Part shown: piece after piece, positions 16,886 through 27,219 of the stretch
How positions within the stretch are numbered: the first letter of the stretch is position 1
How the letters are laid out: the number at the start of each line of letters is the position of its first letter
Source of the DNA: Herbidospora sakaeratensis
Lineage (GTDB): Bacteria > Actinomycetota > Actinomycetes > Streptosporangiales > Streptosporangiaceae
Length of the DNA stretch: 64,000 bases
Direction of reading: 5' to 3'
Assembly: GCF_001570525.1 (NCBI RefSeq)
Contig: NZ_BBXC01000021.1
Coordinates: 124,001 to 188,000, forward strand
Notes under the pieces: model-generated
Seen by the model: the letters and a program-made list of their open reading frames with translations, nothing else
Told to the model about the DNA's origin: nothing
Databases searched by the model: none
Translations under genes and position numbers: made by a program

Positions 16886-17452
16886 ATGCATGATCTGAAC
16901 GCCGACCTGAACGCGGGCCTCCGCCCGGTCAGCAGGGACACCTGGTGGGTGCTGGCGGTCCGGGGCCTGCTGGCGGTGATCTTCGGAGTCATCGCCCTGG
17001 CGTGGCCGGGCATCACCCTGCTCGCCCTCGTCTACGTCTTCGCCGCCTACGCCATCGTCAACGGCCTGTTCACCATCGCGGGCGCCTTCCGTGAGGTCAA
17101 CAAGGGCTCCCGAGGCTGGATGATCTTCTCCGGCGTCGTCGGGGTGATCGTCGGCATCATCGTGGCCACCTGGCCCGCGATCACCGCGATCGTGCTGCTC
17201 TGGTTCATCGGCGCCTGGTTCGTGGTCACCGGCCTGCTGGAGATCATCGCCGCGGTGAACGCCCGCAGGCGGATCGACGGCGACTGGGGCCTGATGCTGG
17301 CCGGAGTCCTGTCGGTGGTCTTCGGGGTGGTCCTGGTCATCTGGCCGGCCGCCGGCGCGCTCTCGCTGGCCTGGCTGATCGGGACGCTGGCGATCATCCT
17401 CGGGCTCTCGCTGTTCTACCTGGCGTTTCGGGTGCGGAACATGCCTGCGTGA
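16886..17452 (+). CDS. HdeD family (DUF308) membrane protein
   Basis: The 188-residue protein has six transmembrane helices in three hairpin repeats, each with a pattern like GVIALAWPGIT, GIIVATWPAIT and GVVLVIWPAAG, the typical DUF308 repeat with a WP dipeptide. HdeD in enterobacteria supports acid resistance at high cell density; in actinobacteria the role is unknown. GGAGGTGAGG precedes ATG 16886 at a good distance, suggesting efficient translation. The next gene starts 44 bases downstream, after a palindrome. Confidence 0.88.
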   Translation: MHDLNADLNAGLRPVSRDTWWVLAVRGLLAVIFGVIALAWPGITLLALVYVFAAYAIVNGLFTIAGAFREVNKGSRGWMIFSGVVGVIVGIIVATWPAITAIVLLWFIGAWFVVTGLLEIIAAVNARRRIDGDWGLMLAGVLSVVFGVVLVIWPAAGALSLAWLIGTLAIILGLSLFYLAFRVRNMPA

Positions 17453-17464
17453 AGATTTTCCGCG

Positions 17465-17476
17465 TATAGCGCTATA
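17465..17476. promoter_or_regulatory. Palindrome TATAGCGCTATA before lat
   Basis: This is a perfect 12-bp palindrome 20 bases upstream of the lysine aminotransferase start. It is loosely nested within a larger imperfect inverted repeat (TGAAGATTTT at 17450-17459 and AATATCTTCA at 17484-17493). It may be an operator for the aminotransferase gene or a weak terminator of the HdeD gene; no T-tract is present. Confidence 0.45.
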
Positions 17477-17495
17477 GGCCGGGAATATCTTCATC

Positions 17496-18758
17496 ATGAC
17501 GGTTCACGAGCGGCTCTCCCGGCACCTGCTCGTCGACGGCCTGCCGGTCGTCCTCGATCTGGCGCGCAGCTCGGGTTCCTGGCTCGTCGACGCCCGCGAC
17601 GGCCGGAGACACCTCGACTTCTTCACCTCGTTCGCGTCCTCGCCCCTGGGGTTCAACCCCTTCGACGACGACCCGGCCTTCCTCGCCCGCCTCGGGCGGC
17701 TGGCCGCCAACAAACCGGCCAACTCCGACCTCTACACCGAGGAACTGGCCGAGTTCACCGAGACCTTCACCCGCGTCCTCGGCGACCCCGAACTGCCCCA
17801 CCTGTTCCTCGTGGAGGGCGGCTCGGCGGCCGTCGAGAACGCCCTGAAGGTCGCCTTCGACTGGAAGAGCCGCTGGAACGAGGCCAACGGCCGCCATCCC
17901 GGCCTGGGCACCCAGGTCCTCCACCTGAGCCGCGCCTTCCACGGCCGGGGCGGCTACACGCTCTCGCTCACCAACACCGAACCGGTCAAGACCGACCGGT
18001 TCCCCAAGTTCGGCTGGCCCCGCATCGACACCCCCGCCGTCCACCTCGGCGACGTCGAGGCGGCCGAGGAGCACGCGCTCGGCCAGGCCGAGGAGGCGTT
18101 CCGCAAGTACCCCCACGACATCGCCTGCTTCATCGCCGAACCCATCCAGTGCGAGGCGGGCGACAACCACCTGCGCCCCGAGTTCCTGCGCGCCATGCAG
18201 GACCTGTGCCACCGGCACGAGGCCCTGTTCGTGCTCGACGAGGTCCAGACCGGCGTGGGCGTGACGGGCTCGGCGTGGGCGTACCGGGGCCTGGGGCTGC
18301 GGCCCGACGTCGTGGCGTTCGCGAAGAAGATGCAGGTCGGCGGGGTGATGGCCGGGCGCAGGGTCGACCAGGTGCCCGACAACGTGTTCCGCGTCAGCGG
18401 CCGCATCAACTCGACCTGGGGCGGCGGCCTGACCGACATCGTGCGCGCGACCCGCATCCTGCGGATCATCGAACGCGACGGCCTGATCGAGCACGCCGGC
18501 GTGCTGGGCGACAAACTGCTCGGCGCCCTCCGCGACCTGGAGGCCGAGGGCCTGCTCCGCGACGCGCGGGGCCGCGGGTTGCTCGCCGCCTTCGACGTGC
18601 CCGACCGCGACGCGGTCGTCACCCGGTTGCGCGAGCGTGAGTCACTGCTGGTCCTGCCCGCCTCCGAGGGCACTGTACGGCTCCGCCCACCCCTGAACGT
18701 CACCCCGGAGGAGATCGAAGTGGGGCTGTCCCGGCTACGGCGAGGGCTCGCGTCCTGA
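17496..18758 (+). CDS. lat: L-lysine 6-transaminase
   Basis: This class III PLP aminotransferase of 420 residues closely resembles actinobacterial L-lysine epsilon-aminotransferase: [40 protein letters not shown], the LDEVQTGVG loop with the pyridine-binding aspartate, and the FAKKMQVGG block with the Schiff-base lysine at 277/278. The enzyme moves the epsilon-amino group of lysine to 2-oxoglutarate, giving the semialdehyde that cyclises to piperideine carboxylate. In mycobacteria it is a persistence-induced gene, and in beta-lactam producers it starts the aminoadipate route. No aminoadipate semialdehyde dehydrogenase or NRPS gene is nearby, so a catabolic or stress role is more likely. Confidence 0.88.
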   Translation: MTVHERLSRHLLVDGLPVVLDLARSSGSWLVDARDGRRHLDFFTSFASSPLGFNPFDDDPAFLARLGRLAANKPANSDLYTEELAEFTETFTRVLGDPELPHLFLVEGGSAAVENALKVAFDWKSRWNEANGRHPGLGTQVLHLSRAFHGRGGYTLSLTNTEPVKTDRFPKFGWPRIDTPAVHLGDVEAAEEHALGQAEEAFRKYPHDIACFIAEPIQCEAGDNHLRPEFLRAMQDLCHRHEALFVLDEVQTGVGVTGSAWAYRGLGLRPDVVAFAKKMQVGGVMAGRRVDQVPDNVFRVSGRINSTWGGGLTDIVRATRILRIIERDGLIEHAGVLGDKLLGALRDLEAEGLLRDARGRGLLAAFDVPDRDAVVTRLRERESLLVLPASEGTVRLRPPLNVTPEEIEVGLSRLRRGLAS

Positions 18759-18953
18759 CCACAGGTCGATGGCCGTCCCCCGGGAGGCGACGCCGAGCTT
18801 GGCGTAGATCCGGTTGACGTGGTTCTTGACCGTCTTCTCGCTGAGGAACAGCCGCTGGGCGATCTGGTTGTTGGAGTGACCGTTGGCGATCAGATCCATG
18901 ACCTCGGTCTCGCGCTTGCTGAGGGCCGTTCCGGTGGGGTCGTCGACTCGCAT
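18735..18953 (-). CDS. Single-domain LuxR/GerE helix-turn-helix protein
   Basis: The 72-residue product consists almost only of a GerE-type helix-turn-helix: [20 protein letters not shown] followed by a recognition-helix region [17 protein letters not shown]. There is no receiver or ATPase domain. ATG 18953 follows GGAGG at four bases; an in-frame ATG at 18977 lacks a clear site. Such stand-alone GerE proteins exist in actinomycetes and act as small DNA-binding regulators. The last 24 bases overlap the end of the convergent lysine aminotransferase gene. Upstream of the start the 8-bp motif TCTCTGCC occurs twice 15 bases apart, a possible autoregulatory site. Confidence 0.8.
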   Translation of the reverse strand: MRVDDPTGTALSKRETEVMDLIANGHSNNQIAQRLFLSEKTVKNHVNRIYAKLGVASRGTAIDLWSGREPSP

Positions 18954-19095
18954 CTGGCCTCCGTGGCAGAGATCCATTTGGCAGAGAGTTAAGTCGCCGA
19001 GGGCCCCCGCGTCCGGCGTAGCGGTTGTGAGCGAGTTTAACTCGCGTGAAAGCCCTGTGGGGGTTGCTTCGTGGGCAAATCGCACCCGGACTGCA

Positions 19096-19563
19096 TCACC
19101 GGAGAACAACCGGCCGGGCCGGCACCCCGGTGGCGGCGATCTGTGCGAGGAGATCACCGAGGTCGGCGGGGTAGACGGTCTCCCGCGTCGCCGCCAGCTC
19201 GCCGACCGTCCACCACCGATACTCCTGAATGGTGTCAGGCTGGGTCGCCCGCGCGGTGTCGACGTCGCCGGCCGAGAGCCGGGCCAGGTAGTAACGCTCG
19301 ACCTGCCGGATCATCGCGCCCTCGAACTCGAACTCCTTGGCCCGCTCGGCCACCGGCCCATCGACATGGAGACCCGCGCCGTCGACCCCGAGCTCCTCCC
19401 GCATCTCCCGGCGCAGCGCGGCGAGGTGATCCTCCGCGCCGTCGAGCGCGCCGCCCGGGGTCGCCCAGAACCCGCCGTTCTCCTCGTAGCGGAGCAGCAG
19501 CACCCGCCCGTCACCGTCGAGTGCGACGACACGAACGGCCACCCGCACGGGGAAGATCGCCAT
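19096..19563 (-). CDS. Nudix hydrolase
   Basis: The 155-residue protein contains a complete Nudix box starting with [18 protein letters not shown] and continuing REELGV, which supplies the metal-binding glutamates for pyrophosphate hydrolysis. The rest of the fold fits, including [19 protein letters not shown] before the box and a WWTVGEL segment near the C-terminus typical of the NUDIX family in actinobacteria. The substrate (nucleoside diphosphate derivative or oxidised nucleotide) cannot be inferred. The ATG at 19563 has only a weak GGCGG upstream. It stands alone downstream of tRNA-His and its terminator. Confidence 0.87.
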   Translation of the reverse strand: MAIFPVRVAVRVVALDGDGRVLLLRYEENGGFWATPGGALDGAEDHLAALRREMREELGVDGAGLHVDGPVAERAKEFEFEGAMIRQVERYYLARLSAGDVDTARATQPDTIQEYRWWTVGELAATRETVYPADLGDLLAQIAATGVPARPVVLR

Positions 19564-19672
19564 CCGCCAAGTGTGACAGCGGTTCGCGGGATCGGAGGCC
19601 GGGCCGGAATCGGCCCGAGTCGGTCGGATGGCCGGCGAGGCGGAGCGTAACTGAAAGGCTGTTGGAACGATG

Positions 19673-19700
19673 AAGGGCCGGTCCCGAAGGACCGGCCCTT
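19673..19700 (-). terminator. Hairpin terminator of tRNA-His
   Basis: A perfect 12-bp stem (AAGGGCCGGTCC with its complement) closes a four-base loop that is UUCG on the transcribed minus strand, an exceptionally stable tetraloop. It begins seven bases after the tRNA 3' end, so it ends the tRNA transcript. Only a short T content follows. Confidence 0.8.
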
Positions 19701-19706
19701 ACGCTG

Positions 19707-19780
19707 GGTGAGTAATGGGACTTGAACCCACGACATCCAGGACCACAACCTGGCGCTCTGCCAACTGAGCTATACCCACC
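19707..19780 (-). tRNA. tRNA-His (GTG anticodon)
   Basis: The minus strand folds into a full cloverleaf: GG at the 5' end including the extra G(-1) characteristic of tRNA-His, D-arm GCTCAGTTGGCAGAGC, anticodon stem CCAGG/CCTGG with loop TTGTGGT giving anticodon GTG, and T-arm with GGTTCAAGTCC. C73 is the discriminator opposite G(-1). The CCA tail is not encoded (the gene is followed by CAGC), so it is added enzymatically. Confidence 0.96.
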
Positions 19781-19844
19781 ATGTGCGCGATCCCGCTCAC
19801 CCGGTCTCGCGTACAAGCACGAGTGTAGCGGTATCGCGAGACAA

Positions 19845-20441
19845 CTACGAACTACTAACGGCCTCCGCCGTGTCGCGTGCCGTCGCCGAGTCTGGGCCGG
19901 GTTGCGGCACGAACACGGTCGCCCGGTAGTAGCGCAGTTCCCGGATGCTCTCCGTGATGTCGGCGAGGGCGCGGTGGCCGCCCTGCTTCTCGGGTGAGGC
20001 GAAGTAGACGCGCGGATACCAGCGGCGGGCCAGCTCCTTGATCGAGGAGACGTCGATCATCCGGTAGTGGAGGTGGCTGTCGACGACGGGCATGTCCCGG
20101 GCCAGGAACGAGCGGTCGGTGGCGATCGAGTTGCCGCACAGCGGGGCCTTCTTGGGCTCCGGGAGGTGGCCCCGGATGTATTCCAGGACGATGGCCTCGG
20201 CCTCGGCGAGGGTCACGCCGCCCGCCAGGGCATCGAGCAGGCCGGAGGCCGTGTGCATGGTGCGCACGATCTCCGACATCTGCTCCAGCGCCTCCGGCGG
20301 GGGCTTGATGACGACATCGACCCCGTGGTCCAACTGGTTCAGCTCACCGTCGGTGACGACGCAGGCGACCTCCACCAGTGCGTCGCGCCCGAGGTCGAGC
20401 CCGGTCATTTCGCAGTCGATCCAGACCAGCAGGTCGTTCAT
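19845..20441 (-). CDS. orn: Oligoribonuclease
   Basis: This 198-residue DEDDh exonuclease begins [13 protein letters not shown], containing the first metal-binding Asp and Glu, and has [17 protein letters not shown], and [13 protein letters not shown] with the catalytic histidine and last aspartate. Oligoribonuclease degrades RNA fragments of two to five nucleotides and pGpG, finishing mRNA decay and cyclic-di-GMP turnover. In actinobacteria orn often lies next to tRNA-His, as it does here. ATG 20441 follows AAGGA closely. The C-terminal 25 residues are a non-conserved tail. Confidence 0.93.
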   Translation of the reverse strand: MNDLLVWIDCEMTGLDLGRDALVEVACVVTDGELNQLDHGVDVVIKPPPEALEQMSEIVRTMHTASGLLDALAGGVTLAEAEAIVLEYIRGHLPEPKKAPLCGNSIATDRSFLARDMPVVDSHLHYRMIDVSSIKELARRWYPRVYFASPEKQGGHRALADITESIRELRYYRATVFVPQPGPDSATARDTAEAVSSS

Positions 20442-20463
20442 GTCCTTAGCGTAGTGCTCCGGC

Positions 20464-21552
20464 TCAGTGCGTTTGGAGCGAGTCCAGGACATCACCGACC
20501 TGCTCGGACTTCAGGTTGTCGGGGATCGACACGTAGAAGAACGAGGGCCGCTCGCCTTCGCCCATGTCGACCAGCACGAACGCGCCCGATTCGGTCTTGA
20601 ACTTGTAGTCGTTGGCCTTCGACTCGGCGCTGAAGTCCATCTTGTACTCGATGATCCAGGCGTCGCGGTCGCCGACCTTGATCGCCTCGTTGCGGATGAT
20701 CTCCCGCTCGTGCGGGATCGAGTAGAAGGCCGGCTCGTACGCCGACAGCAGCGTCGTGGTGACCACTTCGAGGTCTTCGACGCCCCGGTAGGGGAGCATC
20801 TGGGGCAGCTGGGCCGCCGCGACCGTGCCCATCCAGTCGGCGCCCTCCCGGCCGTTGTACCCCGGCTGGGAGACGGCGCCGTAGCCGCTGGTGAACAGCG
20901 GGTAGGTGGGGTCGTTGGGGGCGTTCATGGTCTTCGGGTCGGAGACCTTCCAGGGGCGGCCGAGGAACTTGTAGCTCAGGCCCGACACCGAGTCGTGGAT
21001 GCGGCCGTCCTCCGGCTGCGGGAACGACGTGATCGACGGCTGCGGTGGCTGCTGCTGCGGCTGCTGCTGGTCGGGGGGCGGCACCTGCTCCTGCGGCGGC
21101 GCCTGCTCGGTCTGGGGCGGCGGCGCCGGCTCGGTGGCCGGGGGCCGGGCGATCGCGGGCTCGCTGGAGCCCTGGTTCAGGAACACGAAGGCGCCGGCCA
21201 CGACCAGCGCGATGACGAGCACGATGCCGACGCCGCCGAGCACCCACGGCAGCGGCGAGGGCGGCTTCGGCGGCGCGCCGAACTGGGGCATCGGCAGCTG
21301 GCTCGTGGCGCCCCACGCCTGCGACGGCGGGGTCCACTGCGGCGGGGCCGGCGGTGCGGCGAACTGGGCGGTGGCAGCGGCCGGCGCGGCGGGGGTGGCG
21401 GGGGTGGTCGCCAGGGTCGCCGGTCCGGCGGGCTCCGGGGCGTTCCGGCCTTCCAGAGGATGGGTGGCGTCGGTCCACTGCGAACCGTCCCACCATCGCA
21501 GCTGCGGCGAGCCGTAGGGGTCCGGGTACCAGCCGGCGGGGGTCGTCGTCAT
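20464..21552 (-). CDS. DUF2510 membrane protein with extracellular domain
   Basis: The 362-residue protein starts with a DUF2510 module ([20 protein letters not shown]), a short Trp/Tyr-rich cytoplasmic domain of unknown role found in actinobacterial membrane proteins. A proline/alanine-rich linker, one transmembrane helix (about residues 104-129), a Gln/Pro-rich spacer and a roughly 180-residue extracytoplasmic domain follow. The extracellular part ends in the conserved-looking [20 protein letters not shown] segment. It is the third gene, in the same direction, after the kinase and pseudokinase, with a 19-base gap, so it may be part of the same membrane signalling unit. No enzyme motif is visible. 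Confidence 0.78.
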   Translation of the reverse strand: MTTTPAGWYPDPYGSPQLRWWDGSQWTDATHPLEGRNAPEPAGPATLATTPATPAAPAAATAQFAAPPAPPQWTPPSQAWGATSQLPMPQFGAPPKPPSPLPWVLGGVGIVLVIALVVAGAFVFLNQGSSEPAIARPPATEPAPPPQTEQAPPQEQVPPPDQQQPQQQPPQPSITSFPQPEDGRIHDSVSGLSYKFLGRPWKVSDPKTMNAPNDPTYPLFTSGYGAVSQPGYNGREGADWMGTVAAAQLPQMLPYRGVEDLEVVTTTLLSAYEPAFYSIPHEREIIRNEAIKVGDRDAWIIEYKMDFSAESKANDYKFKTESGAFVLVDMGEGERPSFFYVSIPDNLKSEQVGDVLDSLQTH

Positions 21553-21571
21553 GCCGTGCAGCCTAGTGAAG

Positions 21572-22942
21572 TCAGCATTTGTACGAGAAGCTCGCCTTCG
21601 CGGCTATGGGCTTGCCCTCGGGGGTGTGGTCGAGCACGCGGAGCGTTGCGGTGCCCTTGAATCGGCCCGGACCGCTCACCTGCCAGATCAGCGGAAGATC
21701 TACCGAAGTCGTACCCGACTCGACCCGCTGGGTCCCGGCGGTCACCCGGCCGTCGCTCTGCTCCCACTCGTACTTGAACGTTCCGCTCTCGCCGTTCGTG
21801 GTGACCACCGCCATGATCTTGGTCTTGGCGTCGCACCCCTGGGTCTTCTTCGGCGCGGACACGCTGACCTTCGACACCGCCATCTCGGCGGGCGGGGACA
21901 TGCGCAGGTAGAGGATGAACCCGGCGATCAGCAGGCAGACGATCAGCGAGCTGAGCCAGGCGCCCCGGCGCTTGGGCTTGGCCCTGCGGCGGTTCTGGGC
22001 CGTGGGGTCGGCGTGCTGGGTGGCGCCCTGCCGCCAGATCTGGGCGGCCGAGGTGTCGGCGGGCACCCCCGGGCCGAACCGCATGCCGCCCGACTCCGCC
22101 GGAGGCGGGCCGCCCGGGTGGCCCCCCGCGTGGCGGGCCGGGTCGAGCAGGGTGCGCAGCTCGCCGGTCTCCGGCAGCCGTGCGGGCGGCAGCGCGGCGG
22201 CCACCGGCGGCAGCGCCGACCAGGCGTGCAGGGTGCGCACCAGCGACTCACGGGTGGAGAACCCGGCCGGGAGCAGGTCACGGCCGTTCGTCAGGACGTC
22301 GCGGGCGGTGGCCAGCCCTTGGGAGGCGGCCACCGAGGCGGCGTGGTCGAGCAGCTGCGCCTGCTGGCCGGTGGCCCAGCTGGCCGACAGGGTGCGGGCC
22401 AGGCCCTGCCAGGCGGCGATGTCACGTTCCGGCGAGGCGGGCTCGGTGCGCAGCGCCTCCAGCAGGCCGCGTTCGGCCAGCAGGGCCGAGCCGTCTTCGC
22501 CGATGACGACCGTGCCGGGGTGGACCGCGCCGTGGGCCAGGCCCGCGGCGTGCAGGCCCAGCAGGGTCTGGGCGGTCTCGATCAGGATCGTGGCGGCGCT
22601 GCCTGCGTCGGGCCGCCAGCCGAGCTGGCTCCCGCCGGTGAGCAGGTCGGCCACGGTCGGCACGGCGCGGCGGCCGACGATCAGCCAGACCTCGCCGTGG
22701 GCGGCCACCAGGTCGGCGACCGGCAGCAGGCCGTACTGCCCCGACTGGGCCAGCCGCCGATCAGCGGAAATGGCCGCCACCAGGCGCTCACGCGCGCCCG
22801 GGGCGGCCAGCAGGTGATCGTTGAACCGGAGCAGCCCCGACGGCTCGCCGCCGGGGCCTTCCGCGTCGTGCCAGGTGCCGACCTCGCTGACCCGCGTCCT
22901 GCCGGTCAGCCGGTGGCCCGCGACAGTGCCCCCGTCATGCAT
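21572..22942 (-). CDS. Membrane-anchored pseudokinase with extracellular domain
   Basis: The 456-residue protein keeps the overall C-lobe shape of a Ser/Thr kinase (residues about 40-240), but the catalytic residues are gone. The HRD loop reads HGAVHPG at 137-143, lacking the catalytic aspartate and the Asn, and the DFG position reads AER at 156-158. No VAIK lysine is visible. One transmembrane helix (about 328-347) follows a basic segment, and an Ig/PKD-like extracellular domain of about 105 residues with two cysteines ends the chain. It starts two bases after the stop of the active kinase gene, so it is probably co-translated and may act as an allosteric partner or scaffold, as pseudokinases such as MviN's do in mycobacteria. 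Confidence 0.8.
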   Translation of the reverse strand: MHDGGTVAGHRLTGRTRVSEVGTWHDAEGPGGEPSGLLRFNDHLLAAPGARERLVAAISADRRLAQSGQYGLLPVADLVAAHGEVWLIVGRRAVPTVADLLTGGSQLGWRPDAGSAATILIETAQTLLGLHAAGLAHGAVHPGTVVIGEDGSALLAERGLLEALRTEPASPERDIAAWQGLARTLSASWATGQQAQLLDHAASVAASQGLATARDVLTNGRDLLPAGFSTRESLVRTLHAWSALPPVAAALPPARLPETGELRTLLDPARHAGGHPGGPPPAESGGMRFGPGVPADTSAAQIWRQGATQHADPTAQNRRRAKPKRRGAWLSSLIVCLLIAGFILYLRMSPPAEMAVSKVSVSAPKKTQGCDAKTKIMAVVTTNGESGTFKYEWEQSDGRVTAGTQRVESGTTSVDLPLIWQVSGPGRFKGTATLRVLDHTPEGKPIAAKASFSYKC

Positions 22943-22944
22943 GA

Positions 22945-24705
<1,761 letters not shown>

Positions 24706-25001
24706 GCGGTCTCCTTATGTGCCCGGGCCCCCACCATGACGACCACAGAGCCTAACGGCGGGTCTACCTCGTGATGGGAAAAGTCATGAGATTGTAGTGA
24801 CTCAGTGTCAAACGTGACTTTAGTGGTACAGGTGGGTAGTGCGGGGACGCCGAGTCGCGGTCGCGGGCCCCGTCCAGCCGGTTGACCAGGGCATAGTGTG
24901 ACATCGGCCATTCCTGAACCCATACTGCGCGGAGCGCCGATTCATGCCCGGAGGGCATCCGTGGTCGTGATCAGGTGACCGTGATCACATCTGCAGACAT
25001 G
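24706..25001. other. Intergenic region upstream of kinase gene
   Basis: I see no convincing gene here. The stretch holds the leader of the kinase gene and an inverted repeat at 24967-24988: GTGATCA and TGATCAC arms around a GGTNACC core. This looks like an operator but lies about 260 bases from the kinase start. No confident -35/-10 pair was found. Confidence 0.4.
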
Positions 25002-25072
25002 AAAAAAGGCGACCCGGCCGCCCATGCGAGTCCCTTGCGGGTACTCGATGGCCACATGGGCGCCGGTCGCCT
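25002..25072 (-). terminator. Long structured terminator after PPOX gene
   Basis: On the minus strand the GC-rich arm GGCGACCGGCGCCCATG pairs with CATGGGCGGCCGGGTCGCC, and the last base is followed by TTTTTT, giving a canonical intrinsic terminator. Inside the loop a second hairpin (GAGTACCC, GCAA, GGGACTC) forms. The element begins about 50 bases after the PPOX stop. The nested design is larger than an ordinary terminator. Confidence 0.75.
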
Positions 25073-25120
25073 CGTGCTGCGTTAAGTAGACGCCCGATCG
25101 GGCGACAGGGTTGTCAAAGG

Positions 25121-25762
25121 TCATCTTCCGGAGATATGGGCGGGAACCGGAACGTCCCGGGTCATCTTCGGGTCGGTCTCCGGCACGCCCCACGTCGTCA
25201 CGACGGGCAGCACGCCCGCCCAGACGGGCAGGTCGTAGTCCTCGTCGTCGTCGCTCGGGCCGGCCGCGCGCATCTTGACCGACGCCTCCTCCAGCGACAG
25301 CGCCAGCACGGCGGTGGCGGCCATCTCCTTGCGGTTGGGCAGGCGCGCGTAGTCCCACTGGCCGGGGGCGAGCTGCTCGGTGATGGCGGCCAGCCCGGCC
25401 ATGCGCTCCTCCTCGTCGGTGACCAGGCGCGGCACGCCGTAGATCATCGCCGAGCGGTAGTTGACCGAGTGGTGGAAGACCGACCGGGCCAGCACGATGC
25501 CGTCGAGGTGGGTGACGGTGACGCAGATCGTCTCGCCCGGCGCGGTGCGCAGCGACCGGGCGCCGGTCGAGCCGTGGACGTAGAGGGTGTCGCCGATGCG
25601 GCCGTACCCGGTCGGGATGACCATGGGGGAGCCGTCGGCGATCACACCCAGGTGGCAGATCAGGCCGGCGTCGAGGACGGCGTGCAGCTCGGCGCGGTCG
25701 GTGCGGCCCCGGGCCTTGGAGCGGCCGAGGACGGTACGAGGGGTGCTGGACAGCTCGGTCAT
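25121..25762 (-). CDS. Pyridoxamine-5'-phosphate-oxidase-family flavoprotein
   Basis: The 213-residue protein has the split-barrel FMN-binding fold of the PPOX family: HAVLDAGLICHLGVIADGSP at the N-terminus, YGRIGDTLYVHGSTGARSLR, and FHHSVNYRSAMIYGVPRLV. This variant with the FHHSVNYRS motif is the group annotated as PPOX-class FMN-dependent or NimA-like proteins in actinobacteria, which is not classical PdxH. FMN or F420 binding is possible; the substrate is unknown. It is divergent from the MocR-type regulator, whose family often controls PLP-related genes, and this pairing hints at a vitamin B6-linked role. Confidence 0.85.
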   Translation of the reverse strand: MTELSSTPRTVLGRSKARGRTDRAELHAVLDAGLICHLGVIADGSPMVIPTGYGRIGDTLYVHGSTGARSLRTAPGETICVTVTHLDGIVLARSVFHHSVNYRSAMIYGVPRLVTDEEERMAGLAAITEQLAPGQWDYARLPNRKEMAATAVLALSLEEASVKMRAAGPSDDDEDYDLPVWAGVLPVVTTWGVPETDPKMTRDVPVPAHISGR

Positions 25763-25799
25763 ACCGGTACCGTAGGAGCCGAGTGGCCTGGAGGAACAC

Positions 25800-25837
25800 G
25801 TCCACTTTCGCGGTGTTGAGGGAGACCACTTTGCGGG
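25800..25837. promoter_or_regulatory. Direct repeats, candidate MocR operator
   Basis: Two 14-bp direct repeats, GTCCACTTTCGCGG (25800-25813) and GACCACTTTGCGGG (25824-25837), lie 24 bases apart between the divergent PPOX and MocR genes, sharing CCACTTT and CGGG-type ends. GabR and PdxR of this family bind direct repeats, so this is the natural autoregulatory site. The second repeat overlaps the proposed TTG start. Confidence 0.5.
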
Positions 25838-27219
25838 AGCAGCAGGTCGATCTTCCGGTGGCCGTCGACCGGTCCGACGCGACGCCCCTGGTCGTCCAGG
25901 TGGGCGACCAGCTGCGCGCGGCCATGCGCGACGGCGCGCTGCGGGCGGGGGAGCGGTTGCCCTCCAGCCGGAGCCTCGCCGGTCTCCTCGGCGTCAGCCG
26001 GACCGTGGTCACCGAGGCGTACCAGCAGCTCTACGCCGAGGGCTGGCTCGACGGGCGGCACGGCTCGGGCACCTACGTGGCCGACGTCCACGGCGACCGT
26101 CCGGCCGAACCCGCGCCCGACGCCGGCGTCGCGCCCTCGTTTCACGCGCCCGACCCCGGCCTGATCGACCTGCGGCCGGGCCGCCCCTGGGTGAGCGCCT
26201 ACGACACCGCCGCCTGGCGGCGGGCCTGGCGGGCCGCCGGAGACCTGCCGATGAGCGCCTGGCCCGACCTCTACGGCGACCCGATGTTGCGCGAGGCGCT
26301 GGCCGACCACCTGCGCCGGGCGCGTGCGGTGCCCGCCGGGCCGGGGAACGTGCTGATCACACGCGGCACCGGCAACGGCCTCGACCTGCTGGCCGCCACC
26401 CTGCTGAAGCCGGGCGACCGGGTCGGCGTCGAGGAGCCGGGTTACCGGTCGGCCCGGCGCATCTTCGCCTCGCGGGGCGCCGAGATCGTGCCCTGCCCGG
26501 TCGACGGCGACGGCCTGATCGTCGACGACCTGCCCGCCGGCCTGCGGATGATCTACACCACCCCGGCCCACCAGTTCCCGACCGGCGGCCGCCTGCCGAT
26601 CCCGCGGCGCGAACGCCTGCTCGCCTGGGCCCGCGCCACCGGCGCGCTCGTCGTCGAAGACGACTACGACGCCGAGTTCCGCTACGACGTCGCCCCGCTG
26701 CCCGCGCTCTACGGCCTCGGCCCCGAGCACGTCGTGCTGCTCGGCACGTTGTCGAAGTCGCTCAGCCCCGACGTCGGCGTCGGCTGGCTGGTCGCCGGAC
26801 GGCCGCTGCTCGACCGTGTCGCGCGAACGCGGAAGGAACTCGCCGACCGCACGTCGGGGCCGGTCCAGCGGGCGGTCGCGGTGCTGCTCGACCGCGGTGA
26901 CCTCGACCGGCACCTGAGACGCATGCGATTGGAGTACGCCCGGAGGCGGGAGGCCGTGGTGGCCGCCCTCGGCCCGTGGACCAAGGGCGACACGGCCGGT
27001 CTGCACGTCCTGGCGGAACTTCCGGAACACGTCGTGCCGGAAGTGGTCGCCGGAGCCCGTGAGCGGGGGGTCCTGGTCGACACGACCATTCGCCACCACC
27101 ACGGCCCGCCCCGCGTCCACGGCCTGGTCGTCGGCTACGGCTCCGCCGCGCTCCACGACGTCCGCCGGGGCTGCGGGATCGTCAGGACCCTGCTAGACCA
27201 CGCTCTCCAGGAGCCGTAG
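25831..27219 (+). CDS. MocR/PdxR-type GntR regulator with aminotransferase domain
   Basis: The product joins a GntR winged helix (LPSSRSLAGLLGVSRTVVTE) to a fold-type I aminotransferase-like domain with VVEDDYDAEFRYD and LGTLSKSLSPDVGVGW, whose lysine would bind PLP. Such MocR proteins sense PLP or an amino compound and regulate neighbouring genes, often divergent ones. I chose TTG 25831 because AGGGAG lies six bases before it; in-frame GTG 25783 and TTG 25816 are alternatives that would put the direct repeats inside the gene. Length from this start is 462 residues, normal for the family. The end overlaps the convergent PGRP-like gene by 27 bases. Confidence 0.85.
   Translation: MREQQVDLPVAVDRSDATPLVVQVGDQLRAAMRDGALRAGERLPSSRSLAGLLGVSRTVVTEAYQQLYAEGWLDGRHGSGTYVADVHGDRPAEPAPDAGVAPSFHAPDPGLIDLRPGRPWVSAYDTAAWRRAWRAAGDLPMSAWPDLYGDPMLREALADHLRRARAVPAGPGNVLITRGTGNGLDLLAATLLKPGDRVGVEEPGYRSARRIFASRGAEIVPCPVDGDGLIVDDLPAGLRMIYTTPAHQFPTGGRLPIPRRERLLAWARATGALVVEDDYDAEFRYDVAPLPALYGLGPEHVVLLGTLSKSLSPDVGVGWLVAGRPLLDRVARTRKELADRTSGPVQRAVAVLLDRGDLDRHLRRMRLEYARRREAVVAALGPWTKGDTAGLHVLAELPEHVVPEVVAGARERGVLVDTTIRHHHGPPRVHGLVVGYGSAALHDVRRGCGIVRTLLDHALQEP

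Noticed and set aside
24942-25124. A 60-codon minus-strand frame that overlaps the PPOX stop by ATGA
   Set aside because: Third-position GC is much lower than in the neighbours, it includes a TTA codon, there is no convincing ribosome-binding site, and most of it lies within a large intrinsic terminator hairpin.
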